Part shown: positions 36,562-49,435 of the stretch, one piece after another
Layout of the letters: each line of letters opens with the position of its first letter
Numbering within the stretch: position 1 is the stretch's first letter
Assembly (NCBI GenBank): GCA_013399695.1
Contig: VXAU01000760.1
Location: 1,178,001 to 1,242,000, forward strand
Origin: Formicarius rufipectus
Taxonomy: Eukaryota > Chordata > Aves > Passeriformes > Formicariidae
Reading direction: 5' to 3'
Length of the DNA: 64,000 nucleotides
The notes under the pieces: generated by a model
What the model saw: the letters and a program-made list of their open reading frames with translations, nothing else
Told to the model about the DNA's origin: nothing
Databases searched by the model: none
Position numbers and translations under genes: made by a program

Positions 36562-39247
36562 CAAAAAAATTCAAAATCTTGCTTACAAATATATTGTACT
36601 TCATTGAAAATCATTGTACTGTATTGTGATAGAAATAAGCTGCTCATTCACCAAAAGAGGTGAAATCGGAAACCTTTAAGAAAAGGATCTGACAATTATA
36701 AGAAATCACTCATAAATCACTGGTGACAAATATCACATTGTTACAGGGGCATAAGTGCCCACAGGATATATTGCAATGATACTATGTACACAGTGCCTGG
36801 CCCCACAATGTATTTGCAGCTGTACAATTAATGAAATTAATTTGTAATTAGCATTGGAAAGACTGCCTGTTGTGTCTGGGTCCAGACACTGCACTGTGTG
36901 GAAATATAACCTAGTCAAACAAACTGCAAAGGAAATCCACATAACTGCCAGGAGAAGAAGGAAGAAAGAAAGTGGGAATGTTTATCATCAAGAGAGTGAT
37001 GTGAAATTGTTTTCCAGTACAGTGTTCGAGGAGGTAGGGAACTTATTCTCCCTGTCTAGGATGGGTAAAATAAGTAAACATGATCTTAAAATGTAGTAAG
37101 GAAGATTTAAGTTAGACAAAACTTCCTAGCGAAAAATGTCATGAATCATTTGACTAAATTATTTTATCTCTCGAAGCACTGCTTACATCTACAGTCTGTA
37201 TTTCTGTTACATGGATGAAGTAATTCTGCACTGTAAGTTCGTAGATTTGTGGGTCTTTCAAACCCAAGCTAAGCCCCTGGGTGCTTTATTCATACTGCAA
37301 TTTCAAATACCCTAAAGGGCTCAACACATATATATAGCACACACAGTCATCTTGGTTTGCATCTTTTAAAATATCTGGATAGAAACTGTTTCCAATCCAA
37401 AATCTGGATGCAAATACCCTGGAAATTTCTGGAGAGGATTTCAAGGCTGTAGTCAAGCTTGAATTATGCATCCTAAATCCCTATCTGATTTGGAGCTATT
37501 TTGTGCAAGAAAGCATTCAGAATTAATTTTTTTTTTTTTGCAGTTTTTAATTAGAAAAAGAATCTCACTGATTACATTCTCCCCTTCAATTAACTAAAAT
37601 AATTTTACTTCTGGGCTTCTACCTTGCATGCCAAATTGCAGCTAAACGTGCATAGTACAGCCTGATGGTAGTATCCCTAAAAACAGAGGTTCAAAACATG
37701 AATGCTCTGAGAATTTAAACATGAAGCTCTAATGCTTCAGGACAATCTATGATTCTTTTTTCTACTCTATTTGTTCCCTGAAGAACAATTTGTTTTATAT
37801 AATGCATGATTTGTGCCCACCAAGATTTGTGGTGGGAATACTTCACATCTACAAATGGCTGTCCCACTGGGATTTGTAGGACTGTTTTAGATTTCTGTTT
37901 CCTGCTTCAGATTTCTGATTCAGTTTCCTGAAGTTTCACCATCGCACCAAATGCCTTTTCAGAAGAGTTCTGGTTTAGTACTTTTCTGCATTATACACAG
38001 TTTTCTTTATATACCTGGATTGGATTACATTGAATCACACTGTCAAATTCATTGAAAAGCAAGGTCTTGTCATAGCAAAAACATATGTATAAAGTAGGCA
38101 GCAAGTCATCAGACTATAATAAATGTGATTTGTTGTTATAAAAAATAATTTATGTTTATATTAAAGCTTCTTGGATCTTTTTTGAGGAGGAAGACAGATG
38201 TTTCCATTCGTACTCATAAATTTCTTCAAATAATGATAAATGAATATATGATTGAAAATCAAGTTGGTATTGTCTGTGCCAAGAGAGAACCACACAATCC
38301 CTCTTGATGACCTAGTACTCTGCTTCAGTTTCTTCCTTAATATATTTTGTTCTATTTAAGACTTATTCAGTTTAAAGCAGGATTCCCAGTTTTAGTATTC
38401 AAAAAACTCCACAGTCATCATCTTTAGGTATTTCTGCAGGTCCTCACATCCTGCCTTTGTTGTGATCCTGCTGTCTCATTCTGCCCTGCAGCTCTAAGTC
38501 AGTGCCATTTCAGGCAGCTCACACAGCTAAAATCGCAGTCTAGATTCATCAGGTCATATCTTGGTTATTATATATTTCTTTTCTCTTGTCTGTAGAAATG
38601 CAATCTTGCTTTCTGCACATCTATACAGATTCATATTTTTAGCTCATTCAGTTTTTGCATCTCTCCAATGATTTCTCCACTGCATCAAAGAAAAGGCACT
38701 TGTCCTCACTTTCAGGATTGTGACCCAACTCAATTTATCCTCATTTATTGACACCAGAGAATTTTTTGTTGAAGCTGATCATCCCTTCTTTGCCAATATA
38801 ACTGAAAACTTAGTAAGTGCTTTTGGGCTTTGTCTCACTGGGGACATCATACTTGGGAGTCGCTCTCCAAAAAGTTTTGCAAACCATTTTTTAAACATGC
38901 ATTTGCCCTCAGAAATATTTGGCAAACATTAAACTGCCAGTAAAGTGAAACCATTGGCTAAAGTTAATCTGAATGTTTTCCTCTCCAGTTCTAGAGACTA
39001 GTGGTAGGCAGTGGACGATTCTGTACTCACTACACCACTGGCATTTAAACCAGACTTGTGAATTTTTTGGAAGTAAGGATTATTTTTGTTCTCAGTTTGT
39101 AGATTACTTGGAAATATGTCTGGGCACTAGAATAATACAGAATATATTTAGTAATTCTGTAATGTCCCTGCATTATGATAATTACAGCTATCACAATATG
39201 ACTATGAGAAAAGATCAGTGGGAAATCCTGGGCTTTCCATAAACTGG

Positions 39248-39408
39248 TGGGGTTTTTTTCTTCTGGTTTGTTGTTGTTTGTTTGTTTTTTGTTTTGTTTT
39301 GGGTTTTTGTTTGGTTGGTTTTGGGGGGTTTTTGGTTTTGGTTTTTTTGTTTTTTTTGGGTTTTTTTTTTTTTTTTGTGGGTTGTTTTTGTTTTTGTTTT
39401 TTTTTTTC
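39248..39408. repeat. 160-bp G/T-only tract
   Basis: The longest simple tract in the window, almost pure T and G on the plus strand. It has T-runs up to 16 and G-runs including GGGG at 39249-39252, GGGGGG at 39323-39328, GGG at 39358-39360 and GGG at 39379-39381. Spacing between G-runs is too wide for a canonical quadruplex. Long open frames here encode only Phe, Leu, Gly, Val, Cys and Trp and are artefacts. Confidence 0.92.
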
Positions 39409-41125
39409 CTAGTCCAAAGCCTGCACCTTGCCAGGTTTTGTATGACAGTGGGATGTTGTGATATTTGTGCTCTGGTCTCCCTGTTTTACTGCCTCAAAAA
39501 GGTAAGCTGCTTATACTGTCACTCACAGTGTTCTTCCTTCAAATTGTGACAGTATAATAATTTTAATTTTAAATAGAAAAACAGACAAAGAAAGGTTTTG
39601 CATAAGAACTCAAACTGATTATAAAATCTTTTCTCCCCAGTGAGAGATATTGTTCAGTAGTGAACTGGGAAGGAATAATTACACTGTCAAAGAGCAAGTA
39701 GCAGAGCACAGGTAGCATAGGATTATGCCAGAAGATATCTACAGGTTTTTAAAGTCATCTTTATTTTTCTGGTAAACAGCTGCTGGGAATGACTGAGGCC
39801 GAGGTTTGGGATTATCAAATATTTGGTTATCAAATAAAAGCAGAAACATCACTTTAGCTTTCACTGTAGCCTGTGTTTCTCAGGTTGCTTAAGACCAAGA
39901 GTTTGAAAAATAATTAGACTGTCCTAAAAACAACATGATTAGGTTTTTGGGTTACTAACTTTTTGCTTTGCTTAATGTTTTTGTTTTAGTTTGGTTTGAT
40001 GGGGATTTTTAATACATTGGATATGCATTTTAAGGTACATCTTTTAGATTACAAGGACTAGGACACTCGCGTTTTTAGGAAGTTTCCATCTTTAAGGAAG
40101 ACGGAACAAGTTGACATTAATTTTCACATGAATTTCAGGAGAAATTTCAGGAGAGAAAATACATGGCTTTAAATACAATTCTAAGAGTCAGAAAAAAACT
40201 TGATCTGAAGGACAGTTGCTGAAACTGAGTGTGTAAGAAAAACCAGAAGGGGAAAATGCAGGAAACGGAGGATAAAGAGGCAGAAATTCTTGATGCTGCA
40301 CAAAATATTTACAGCATTGAGATGCATCATTATTCTGAGCCATGAAAGAAATGTAATATTTTCATCAATATATTTAAAAGGACTGGGGCAATTCAGGTGC
40401 ATCAGCACTTGTAAAAGGCATATTACAGTCTTGAAGTTTAAGCAGAAGAGACAAAGTGACAAACCTCAGTGTTCCATTCCTCAGAGCTGAGTCAGTGACA
40501 ATCAGTGACTCCAGTTTACAGGTTTAAACTAGTTCTCCTTCTAAAGCCCTATCTCTTTACATTTAGAGATAAGGGATTGGCTTATCTAACTGACTTGGTT
40601 AGTTATTCTGGGGTTTAAACTGAATAGGCTGAACCAAAATGAGTAAGTAGGTATGGCTGAGACAGTACATGTTCTGGGAAAGGCCAGCATTCAATACAGG
40701 GAACATTCTCTGTTATAGTGACAGTGTTTTCTACAGAGATGTCATAGCTTTACTTATTCCTGTATTTTTGAGGGCTTTTTTAATATTTTGTTTCTAAAAA
40801 CTTAGAGATAAAATACAACAACCATATAATATCAGGAAAGTATGACCATTTTAAAATTGCATTAATGACCATCAGAAACTCCTGAAGAATTGCAGGTTAA
40901 AATCCTTCTTGAAGCACTTGTTGAACCATTGAATAAAATAAATATTTGTCATGAATTACATTTAGCTGAGTTTATAAACTGCTTCCTGGTAAAAACAAGC
41001 ATGTAACAATTGTTTAAGCAGCGTATAAACATTAACATGAAGAGGGTGAAAAGTGAGTAAAAAATTTCAAAAAGATTTTTCTTCAGTCAAAGGTTGGAAA
41101 CATGCTATGATTTACTTGAGAAATT

Positions 41126-41240
41126 TATAAGAACACAGACATTTCATCCTGGATCAAGTCAGGCAGTCCATTATCCTTTTTCTAGAAGTGGCCCAGCCCA
41201 GATTCCTTAGCAGTGCCTGTAGCAGGCAGACATGGTGTGG
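41126..41240 (+). mobile_element. Ancient CR1-like repeat relic
   Basis: TTATAAGAACACAGAC, then CATCCTGGATCAAGTCAGGC, AGTCCATTATCCTTTTTC and AGAAGTGGCCCAGCCCAGA, parallel in order the old amniote CR1-type block known from turtles and crocodiles. That block reads roughly: ACATAAGAAC, CATACTGGGTCAGACC, GGTCCATCTAGCCCAGTATC, CTGTCTCTGACAGTGGCC. The divergence is high. I rank it as a relic of early archosaur CR1 activity, with moderate uncertainty. Confidence 0.45.
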
Positions 41241-42020
41241 TACATCTTCACACATCTGAATTCTGATCTCACTCAAGATTGTGCTTCAGGGCTTAATCAA
41301 GTTTCAGTCTTCCTTCCAAAATATATAGATTGCTCTTAATTAGAGCAACAGTAGATAAATCTACTCTCCACTTATATGTTCATAACAGTTTGGAGTCTCA
41401 AGTTGTGTGTGCAGTAGCTTTCTGCAGTAGACTTTGCTGTTCTTTTTCTTTTTTTTTTTTTTCAGTATCCCATTTTGTCAGTTCTTTCAGATGTTCTTTT
41501 GCTGTTATACACACAGAAAACACTGTTTTACATTTGCTCAAACATTTTGGATTAGTTGTTCTCTCTCTGTACCATGTAGATCTCCTGTGTCTTCGCTGTT
41601 GAAGAGACTAAATCCAGAAAACATCCAGTAAAAACAAACCAAATACAACCTAAAAAAAAAAAAAAGCATAAACTTTGTAATGTGTTTATTAAGGGCAGCT
41701 AGGGTTGCATGAAGCATATTATCTGTTCTAATAGGGGACATGATTATTTAAGACTTCCTAACTCTTAAGAAGTATTCACCTGTGGAAAAGTCTATGTTCA
41801 TTTAGCAGAGCTGCAGAACATTCCTTTGGCATTCTCTCTAGGAAGTAGCGTAAATGTGCAAGCGTGTGCTAAAGTAATTTAATGGAGAGCTCTGTAAATT
41901 GCATATTTTTTTTCTGTGCTCAGCTCTTCCCAAGAAGTTTTCCTCTTTTTGTTTCACTCTTCAGTCTCCAAGTGATTTGATATGCCTCAAATTGTTATTC
42001 TACTTAAAACTTACTTATTT

Positions 42021-42153
42021 GTCACAGAATATACTGAATTGTGAGGGATCCACAAGGATATGAAGTTCAGCTCTCAAGGGAATAGCCCATACAGGGATTG
42101 AACCCAGCAGCTTGGCATTATTAACACCATGCTCTAACCAACTGAGCTAATCT
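42021..42153 (-). mobile_element. tRNA-Ile-derived SINE with CR1-type tail (TguSINE1-like)
   Basis: On the minus strand the head is a degenerate tRNA-Ile. The A box TTAGCTCAGTTGG is the complement of 42138-42150 and the B box GGTTCAATCCC is the complement of 42094-42104. The anticodon loop keeps TTAATAA (AAT anticodon). The tRNA part ends near GTATGGGCTATTCCC. It is followed by a tail (complement of 42021-42075) reading ATATCCTTGTGGATCCCTC and then CAATTCAGTATATTCTGTG, a CR1 3' terminus. A tRNA-Ile head plus CR1 tail is the architecture I know for TguSINE1, mobilised by CR1 reverse transcriptase. It is not a functional tRNA gene: the acceptor stem is not complementary and the CR1 tail is fused directly. 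No clear target-site duplication is visible. Confidence 0.8.
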
Positions 42154-45100
42154 TAATGCCTTCGTATTTCACCTGGTTTTCTAAACACCACAAAAGAATT
42201 GTTGTATGAAGCATTGCAAAGAAAATACCAGAGAAGGCAAAAAATATCAAATTTTGCAACAGGCTGATATGAAACAAAGCATGAGAATAATTATCATCCA
42301 TAAATCTGGAGAAATAAAATGTGGACTCAGATAATCTGGGGTCACTTAGAGTGTCTTTTTCAAAACCAGCTGAATTGATGCCTGTTCTCACATGAGGCAC
42401 TGAGCTCCGTGTTGAGTTGGCATGATTCTAACAGCATGACACTCATTGTCCTAGGCAGAAACTAATTAACTCCTCACTGAGACTTAAGGGAAGTTCTAGT
42501 TAATAATCATTGGGACAATTGCTCCTAAAAGTACTAATTCAAGGAGCTGAATCATTGAATCAGAACATCCAAGGAGACCTCGTTTTCAGCACAGACAGTT
42601 CTCACCTATGTAGCATTAGCCTTCTGTGATCAGATCTGCATTCTCCCCAACTTTGGAAAGGAGTAGAATGCAATGACAGGGGAATTTAAGGTCCAATTAG
42701 ACAGCATTTGATCCAATACAATCTCATCCGACTGCTTACTGTTGCTCAGGCTCCTTCTTGATTTTTAACATAGTCCCATTACTGTGCCAGCTCTGGCTCT
42801 CATGGACTCACAGTGAGTTGCCTCAACCCACTGCATCAGCAGTAAAAAAAAAAGTAACTGTACTACAAGGGTTATGTTCTTCCAGCAGAAGCAGTCTGTT
42901 TCAGCTTCCTTTGAAGGATGAATAAAAAGCCCTTCTCTGAGACCTTCTTCAGCTGCTAATTCCTGCCTCCACTTTTAGTGCCTCACCCTTTTGAACTGTT
43001 AAAGGGCACAGACTGGCTACCCATGTGTTATCTTTTTCCACAGTGGAGTAAAGATGAGTGGAGAGGGCTGAAGGAAAGCAGGAGTCCTGCTTTGGCACTT
43101 TGGAAATGCAGGTTTGTACTCTGGGTAGTCAAGCAAACCTAAAACAGGAGACAAGCTGGGACAGGTAGGGAAGGAGAGAGAGAGACCAATATTGGTCCTT
43201 CCCAAAACTCATCACTGTTCACTTTTTGTAAGTTTGTCTCACTCCTCCCATGAGGACCTGCGTGATCCCTTTTGATGCTTCTGTTCTGCTTGGCCACCTC
43301 CCCATCACCTTTTTCTTTGCACTTAGGAACCCTCTGCCAGCTTGTGTATATGTTGTTTGGTGGAGAAGATTCCTACTCTACTAGCAACTACAATCCTGTC
43401 CTGATTCAGAACAAGCCCTCACTGAACAGGTGCTTTGACCAACAATAAGAAAATATTATTTAAAAATATTAAGTTGTGGGTTTTTTTCCTAATATGAGAA
43501 TTCTGATTAGGGTTCAATGTGACCCAATTTCCCAGTTTCTTCATGATAATGCATAACATTCACAGTAAAAGAGGGAGACTTATCTGTGTAGGATGCAGTT
43601 CTGCTTCAGCCTCCAGCAAACTGCAGGTGGAATGACTCAGCTGATATTAGGCAGTATTTTTTTAAAGACAGTCTCATTTCTATAGGTTGTTTCATTAACA
43701 GCACCAGTGGATATAAATGTGTACCATACACTGCAGTGTTTGCCATCAGTCCACATTAATCTCTTAATTTCTTGTTATTTTTCTGTCTATGTATTCCATT
43801 ATTGCTGACTGTGCTCCATGAGCTACTGCTTAGCCACTCTACATGACATACATATTTTTCTCAGTCATATCTGTTTACCCTGAAGACAGTTCAAGTGCTT
43901 CTGAAAGAACAAAACCAGGCATTGGTCCAAACTTCAAGTAGTCTACAAACTAATCATAACTGTAAATATCACACATTTGGTGCAGAGAAGTACATATGAC
44001 TAATGAGGTTTCAGCCTCTGCTGCAGGTGGTCTGGTAATGAATGTCTTGTAACGTACTGAAGTATGTTGCTGTTTCCATCTGCTTTTTCTACATCATTTT
44101 ATTTACTGTTATCAGTTAATCTTGCAAGCCAGTTACAATTCCTTCCTCTCCTGCTAAAATGGCAATGGCTCATGATCTTGTGCCTTGTTACTCTCACCTG
44201 ATTTCATTGCCAGCTCCATCAGTTTCTGCTTTCTGCCTTCTGTGCTGCTCCCTTTCCACCTGCACTGTTGGTGCCTCGCCATGGGTAAGCGTAGCAGTCT
44301 TTCACGGCTATAGAATCTTCTCCAACTTTTGAGGCACATCCTTCGGCAAAGTGCACATGTGGTGGCAAACCTGGAAACACTGGAAACCAGAGCCCCACAG
44401 GGACTGAGCTCTTAGGCCTCAGGGCTTTTAGAAACCTGCTGGGACTCAGTTGGAAGAAGCTGTTAGGGATGGTAAGCAAGAGGTACCTTGGGCAGAGGAC
44501 AATTTATCTCCATTGTGTTTGGAGAGAAGACAAGGAGGATATAGACTTCTCTCAGTAGGAGATGTTGATACTCTTGCTCCCCTCAGAGGGAATAAATTAC
44601 AGTTAAGCTTGTCTAGACTGAGTAATTAAAAACATAGTGAGAAATTAGTTATCCTTTAAGTCATCATCAAATCAGGAAATGTTTACACATAAAAGACCCC
44701 TTGATCGGCTCTTCTGCATAGATTTGTACGTTTCTCCCCTATCTCTCTTTCAGGAACTGCTGAAGTACATAAATTATTTAGGAGTGGAAACAGGAGAAAG
44801 CTAGACCATAATTCCCTGAGGATCAGAGCCAGAGTGTTTAATTTAGAGCAGCCAGGTTGGTTTTACCTGGCTAAGAGCTGGAGCTGTAACCATCAGCCAC
44901 CCATTGCAGTGTATCTAAGGATGTATCTCTAAGCATGGTATAAGTAGCTATGAAAAAATTCCTAATCTTCTGACAACTGTGATGAAGAAAATCAGAGCTA
45001 CTGTGGTGTTTTGTCTTCTGTAAGATTCCTAATCTTTCACCTGTTTGTTTTTCATGCAAATGGTGTGTTGGCTGCATAATCATTGCAGTTTTAGGGAGTC

Positions 45101-48100
45101 CACACTTGTAACCATTTGAAGTCTGTAGTAAAGACTATTCAGGAGTCCTCAAAGGAAAGTTTAAGATTGTCAGTGAAAAGAGTGAAAGTGTCTTTTTAAC
45201 TAGTTAAAATGGTGAAATGTAATTGCAGAACTAGACTATAAAACATTATCAGAGTTTATATCCCATCTTTTACTCCTGATTCAGTTGGCAAACCCTTTGG
45301 TTTGCTTCCTGTCAAAGAGACTTCAGTTCTGTGTGTCCACTGAAGACAGTGGCAGCTCTGGAAGAAGTGTGTAAAGGAAGTGTATTTATGTAGTATTGAA
45401 AATTGCAAAATTAGGAAAATTAAAACTCCAAAACTCTTTCAAGGATACATCTTGTTTTCATTTTTATTCTGAGTTCTGGGCCATTCAATGTACTCTGCTT
45501 GTGGTTTGTAAAGGACTACGCTTTGTTTTACTTGAGAAAGCGGCAACAAAAGAAATGCACATGGAAGTGAGACCAAAGTAGTGTTTAGCGCCAGTGTAAG
45601 TGTAGTCTGTGTTGTATCTGGAATTTATATGGATCACTGAAATGGAAGAGCAAAAAGTTGATCACCTACTTTGGTAGACTTAATATTTGTCAGCCAGTTT
45701 GCAAGACAATTGCAAGTGGCAGATGGAACATTTCAGTAGTTTGGAAGTAGAATAGATTTAGCAGAATGAGATTGTATCCCACCCTCCAATAAGTGATTAT
45801 TCCTAGGAAAGTTGAGGCTTTCACATAGAGATCCTGTATCTTTGGTGAGGACCAACGGAAATGCTGAGAAACCATCTGTGAGGAAAAGGATTCCTTTCAC
45901 ATCACAGGAGCTGTTGCTTTTTCATATCTTCTGTTAGTTGACAGTTTCCTTCACCTTTCATATGTTTCTACAGGTTTTGGTAACTGGATGAACTGAAGGT
46001 CTTGATCTTATATGTGACTCTTGTTAACTTCCAATGAACTTCAGATATTTTAGGATATACTTAGCTGAACTCCATGTCCAGCCTGCACCTGGGCTGGATA
46101 AGGAATCCAGGTTCTTCTGGAAAAATCAAGCAGACTCTTGAGTAATATTTAAGACTCTTCTTAGAAACTTTCCTTTGTCTGAATCTGTGAATGGGTGTAT
46201 GTGTTTACCTCTAGTAAATTTTTCATGACAGAAATAAAATAAGTGAAGAGAGATCAGTAGAATGACTACTACAGTGGGGAGTAATTCCAGTGGGGAAAAG
46301 TCAGTTCTGCAGAAAGCCTCTCTAGACGTAGTGGTGTCCTCAGATGGAGTTAAAACAGTAGTTCCATCTCCTTATTGAGCTCCCCATGAAAGGGAAAGAG
46401 TCCATGGCTGCCTGAGGAATCAGGAGTTACCTGAGCAGCTTCTCAAGGTTGTTGGCGACAGATGCCAGTCAGAACTCTATTGGTTGCTGAAGGACTTAGA
46501 ACTCTGAAGGGATCTGAGGAATTTTGCAATTCCAAACTGTAATAAGGCCTGCTGGCCTGCAGGGCAGAAACTCCTTTGGTGAATGGGGAAATAGTGACTT
46601 CTGGCCAAACAACTTATCTGTTTTATACACATCTTAGCAAATATAAACAGACACCTCAGAAAATCTTGCATTGCCAAATAGTCTCTAGGTGAATGGTGAG
46701 AAACTGAGTGTTCTTATATACCATGTTTGCTGAGATAACTTTAATCAACAATCCAGCTGGAGAAAACAGCTCTTCTGGGCCTTTTAGAGCTGGTCAGTAA
46801 TCAGCTGTAGTGAGCTTGATTATGTCCATGGAGTTCTCCAGTGAATACTGATTGTGAGAGGGACATAAAACTGGGTTTTAAAGGCCAGCAGAAATCTGGA
46901 ATCTTGCACATGGTAGATTGAACAGTACTTATGAAAAATATCATGCTCAGTACGTGATCACTGAATCATGATCTCAGTATGAAGGGTGAGAACCTAACAA
47001 TATGTGGTTCTGTTTTATTTTCCCTGTCCTGCGCCTCAATGAAAAATAAAATTTCCCCATGTACTTCCTTACACACTGAGAAAAACTCTAAAAATTATGG
47101 TCGGTTTTAGCCCTGTTCAACTGGACTTTTATATCTGTGCTGGTTTAACAGAAGTCACTGAAAGAAACTCAGCTTCCTCTTCCATGTCAGTGGTGACTTC
47201 TTTTCAGCAGCAGGATTCTATATGGGACCAGAATATTCTGTTCTGCATGTCGAGAGCAGTTGTTACTATTTGTTGGATGTGAACTTAGTGGATGAGCAGC
47301 AATGAGCTTATTTGCCAGCACTCTCAAATGGTAATGAACAGCTTGCCTTGTCCTGGCCTTGGCTTCCATCATTAACCTGATTAGACCAGAAATATCTGCA
47401 ATGTTCTTGGATGTTCTTTCACTAGTATTAGAAGGTCATTAAACAATGGGCATATATTTTGCAGGCTCCACTGGGATTTCTTTTCATTTCAAACAGGTAA
47501 AGAAGGATTTCATTTCTCATTTTGAAATGCAAATTTTGTATATGAGTTGGCAGATTCTCAACTTCAGGCAGACAGAGCCAGAATTGACTGGATTGTATTG
47601 CTAACATTTTTGTTGCTTTCATTTTAATTGTAAAAATCCTGGAAGGGTTGGTTGGATTGTCGTTTTTTTGCTTCAAATATGACCTTCAGCCTTTAAAGAT
47701 CGCTTCAACATCATCTGTTTTGTTTTCCAGATATTTGTTTGGTTTTAAGGACAAAATTATTTTGATCATAATGGAAAATAATATGAATTCCATCAAATAC
47801 GTACTCCATTGGTATTTTTATTCACATAAGCAACTATACATATTTATTTACATAGCAACTAATAGTAGTTTAATTGACCATAATGTCAAGAAGCTCAAAA
47901 CTCAGAATGAAAGGATCAGTAGATGAATTGGGAGAAAGTACCAAGGAGCTGGAGAGTTGAGTTGCAGCGGTGGGGTGGGGTGATGCTGAATTTATGCTGT
48001 AGAAACCCAAATATTAGCAACGGGTGGAAACCTGGAAGTGGAGTCAGAAAGGTACAGGCCCAGATTGTTAGGAACCCTTGTAGCAAGTCACCTTCTGTGG

Positions 48101-49090
48101 GTCCTGGTACTTCTGTTCAGAGTATGTTGTGCCTCCAGAAGCAGGGTTTCCCACCACCAGTAGAGCTGCCACATATGTGGATGGAGCAGCTCCTCCCATA
48201 GCAAAGGTAGAAGGGGCAGACAGAGCTCACCATTTTGGAAAAGTGATTTTTGTGCTATGTAACTATTGAGGATATGCATGGGAACCTCAAGCTCAAATAA
48301 GATTACTTCCTTTTTTTTATTTTTTAAATTCTAAGTTTGTCTAGCTCTGGGCTGTTGTGATGTTAATTTCCTCTTCCTCACTCTACAAGCAGCAGGAGGC
48401 TATTGTTACTCTGAGAAGTATGGACACATGCATATGCATAAACTCTTCCTCAGGAAACCTGCTTTTACTACATAAATATTCTTATTCATTATTTTGCTAC
48501 TAAATTTTTTGGAAATTGAGCTATGAAGCCTAACCCACAATCCCAAGTTGCCTCCCAGCTGACAACATCCTAGTAATGTCAAACCCTTCACTTCCCACTT
48601 GACAGAATCTGATATTTTTATGTGGTTGTTCATACAAAATACTGCAGCATGATGCCTATTAAAAATGGAGAGTAAGTAAAATAGATGTTGATATGAAGTT
48701 GAGTAATGTGATAGGTTTTGAAGACACTATTATTAAATAGCATAGAGAAATTCTAAATGACCTGGACTATTTTCATATTTAATTCAGTAAAGAAATTAAT
48801 TATTCAGCAGTTGAGGATGCTGTATATTTTCCAGTCTAGTGCACTGGCAAATCACAGAATCTAGTGCTCTACTCTAGACGAACAGGGCCACTTAGTCATC
48901 TAAATACATATGTAATGCAGTCAGTTACTGAGTTAGATCTGGGCAATTAATGGATCAAAGACGTTTTGAGACAAATTTGATGGCTTTGCTCACGCAGGAT
49001 ATTTGCACCAGCATTTATACAGAATGCACCGAGGCTGTAAATGAAGCCAGAATTTCTGAGACTGTCACTGGACCATGATTGTGGCTCATC
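42154..49090. other. Unique non-coding DNA
   Basis: No gene or identifiable repeat. Short patches of average GC (43000-43220, 44150-44480, 47920-48200) hold overlapping open frames on both strands but no family resemblance. The T-rich run at 48308-48330 is trivial. Confidence 0.6.
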
Positions 49091-49435
49091 TTAAGTGACA
49101 TTAAGAGTGTGGCTGCCTGCTTCAGCCCAGGACTCCCTCCTACCTGGCTGCTCCTCCACGGAGCTCAGTCTGGGATGCTGGAGCCTCTACCCAGGCTATG
49201 GGACACCTCTGGCCAGTTTTTTTTTGTGCCAGTTCAACCAGCAGCAAACCTGAGTGTGGACCAGAGGATGCTGACAGGGCCAGGCACAGAGTGTTCCACG
49301 AGCAAGGTGGGGCATTCTAGAGCACCTGTGTGTAGGGCTCATACAGAACATAAGCCCACAGTCAGGTCTCCTTCCCCCTTTTCAGCTGGCTGAGGCAGAT
49401 GATCACTAGGGAGAGCACACACACACACACAGATG
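49091..49435. other. GC-richer island with (CA)8
   Basis: About 340 bp of higher GC (GCTGCTCCTCCACGGAGCTC near 49149; GACAGGGCCAGGCACAGAG near 49273) ending in a CA microsatellite at 49416-49431. A 104-codon plus-strand frame (49079-49393) spans it, but with no family match and interrupted by T-9 at about 49217-49225, so no coding call is made. It may be a diverged repeat or an old exon relic. Confidence 0.35.

Larger units (their letters stand above)
30051..41125. other. Unique AT-rich non-coding DNA
   Basis: No gene is supported. Landmarks are a (TA)n run at 33099-33113, an imperfect hairpin at 33642-33687, G/T tracts at 33970-34018, 36518-36561 and 39248-39408, an inverted repeat at 34124-34149, a MIR/L2-like relic at 35711-35740 and T-13 at 37527-37539. 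Open frames across 39218-39549 are driven by the G/T tract and are not genes. Confidence 0.6.

Noticed and set aside
39218..39549. Two overlapping open frames of 64 and 100 codons
   Set aside because: They are produced by the G/T-only tract, which cannot form stop codons in most registers.
42076..42153. Functional tRNA-Ile gene on the minus strand
   Set aside because: A and B boxes are present, but the 5' and 3' acceptor-stem halves do not pair and a CR1 tail is fused directly, so it is a SINE.
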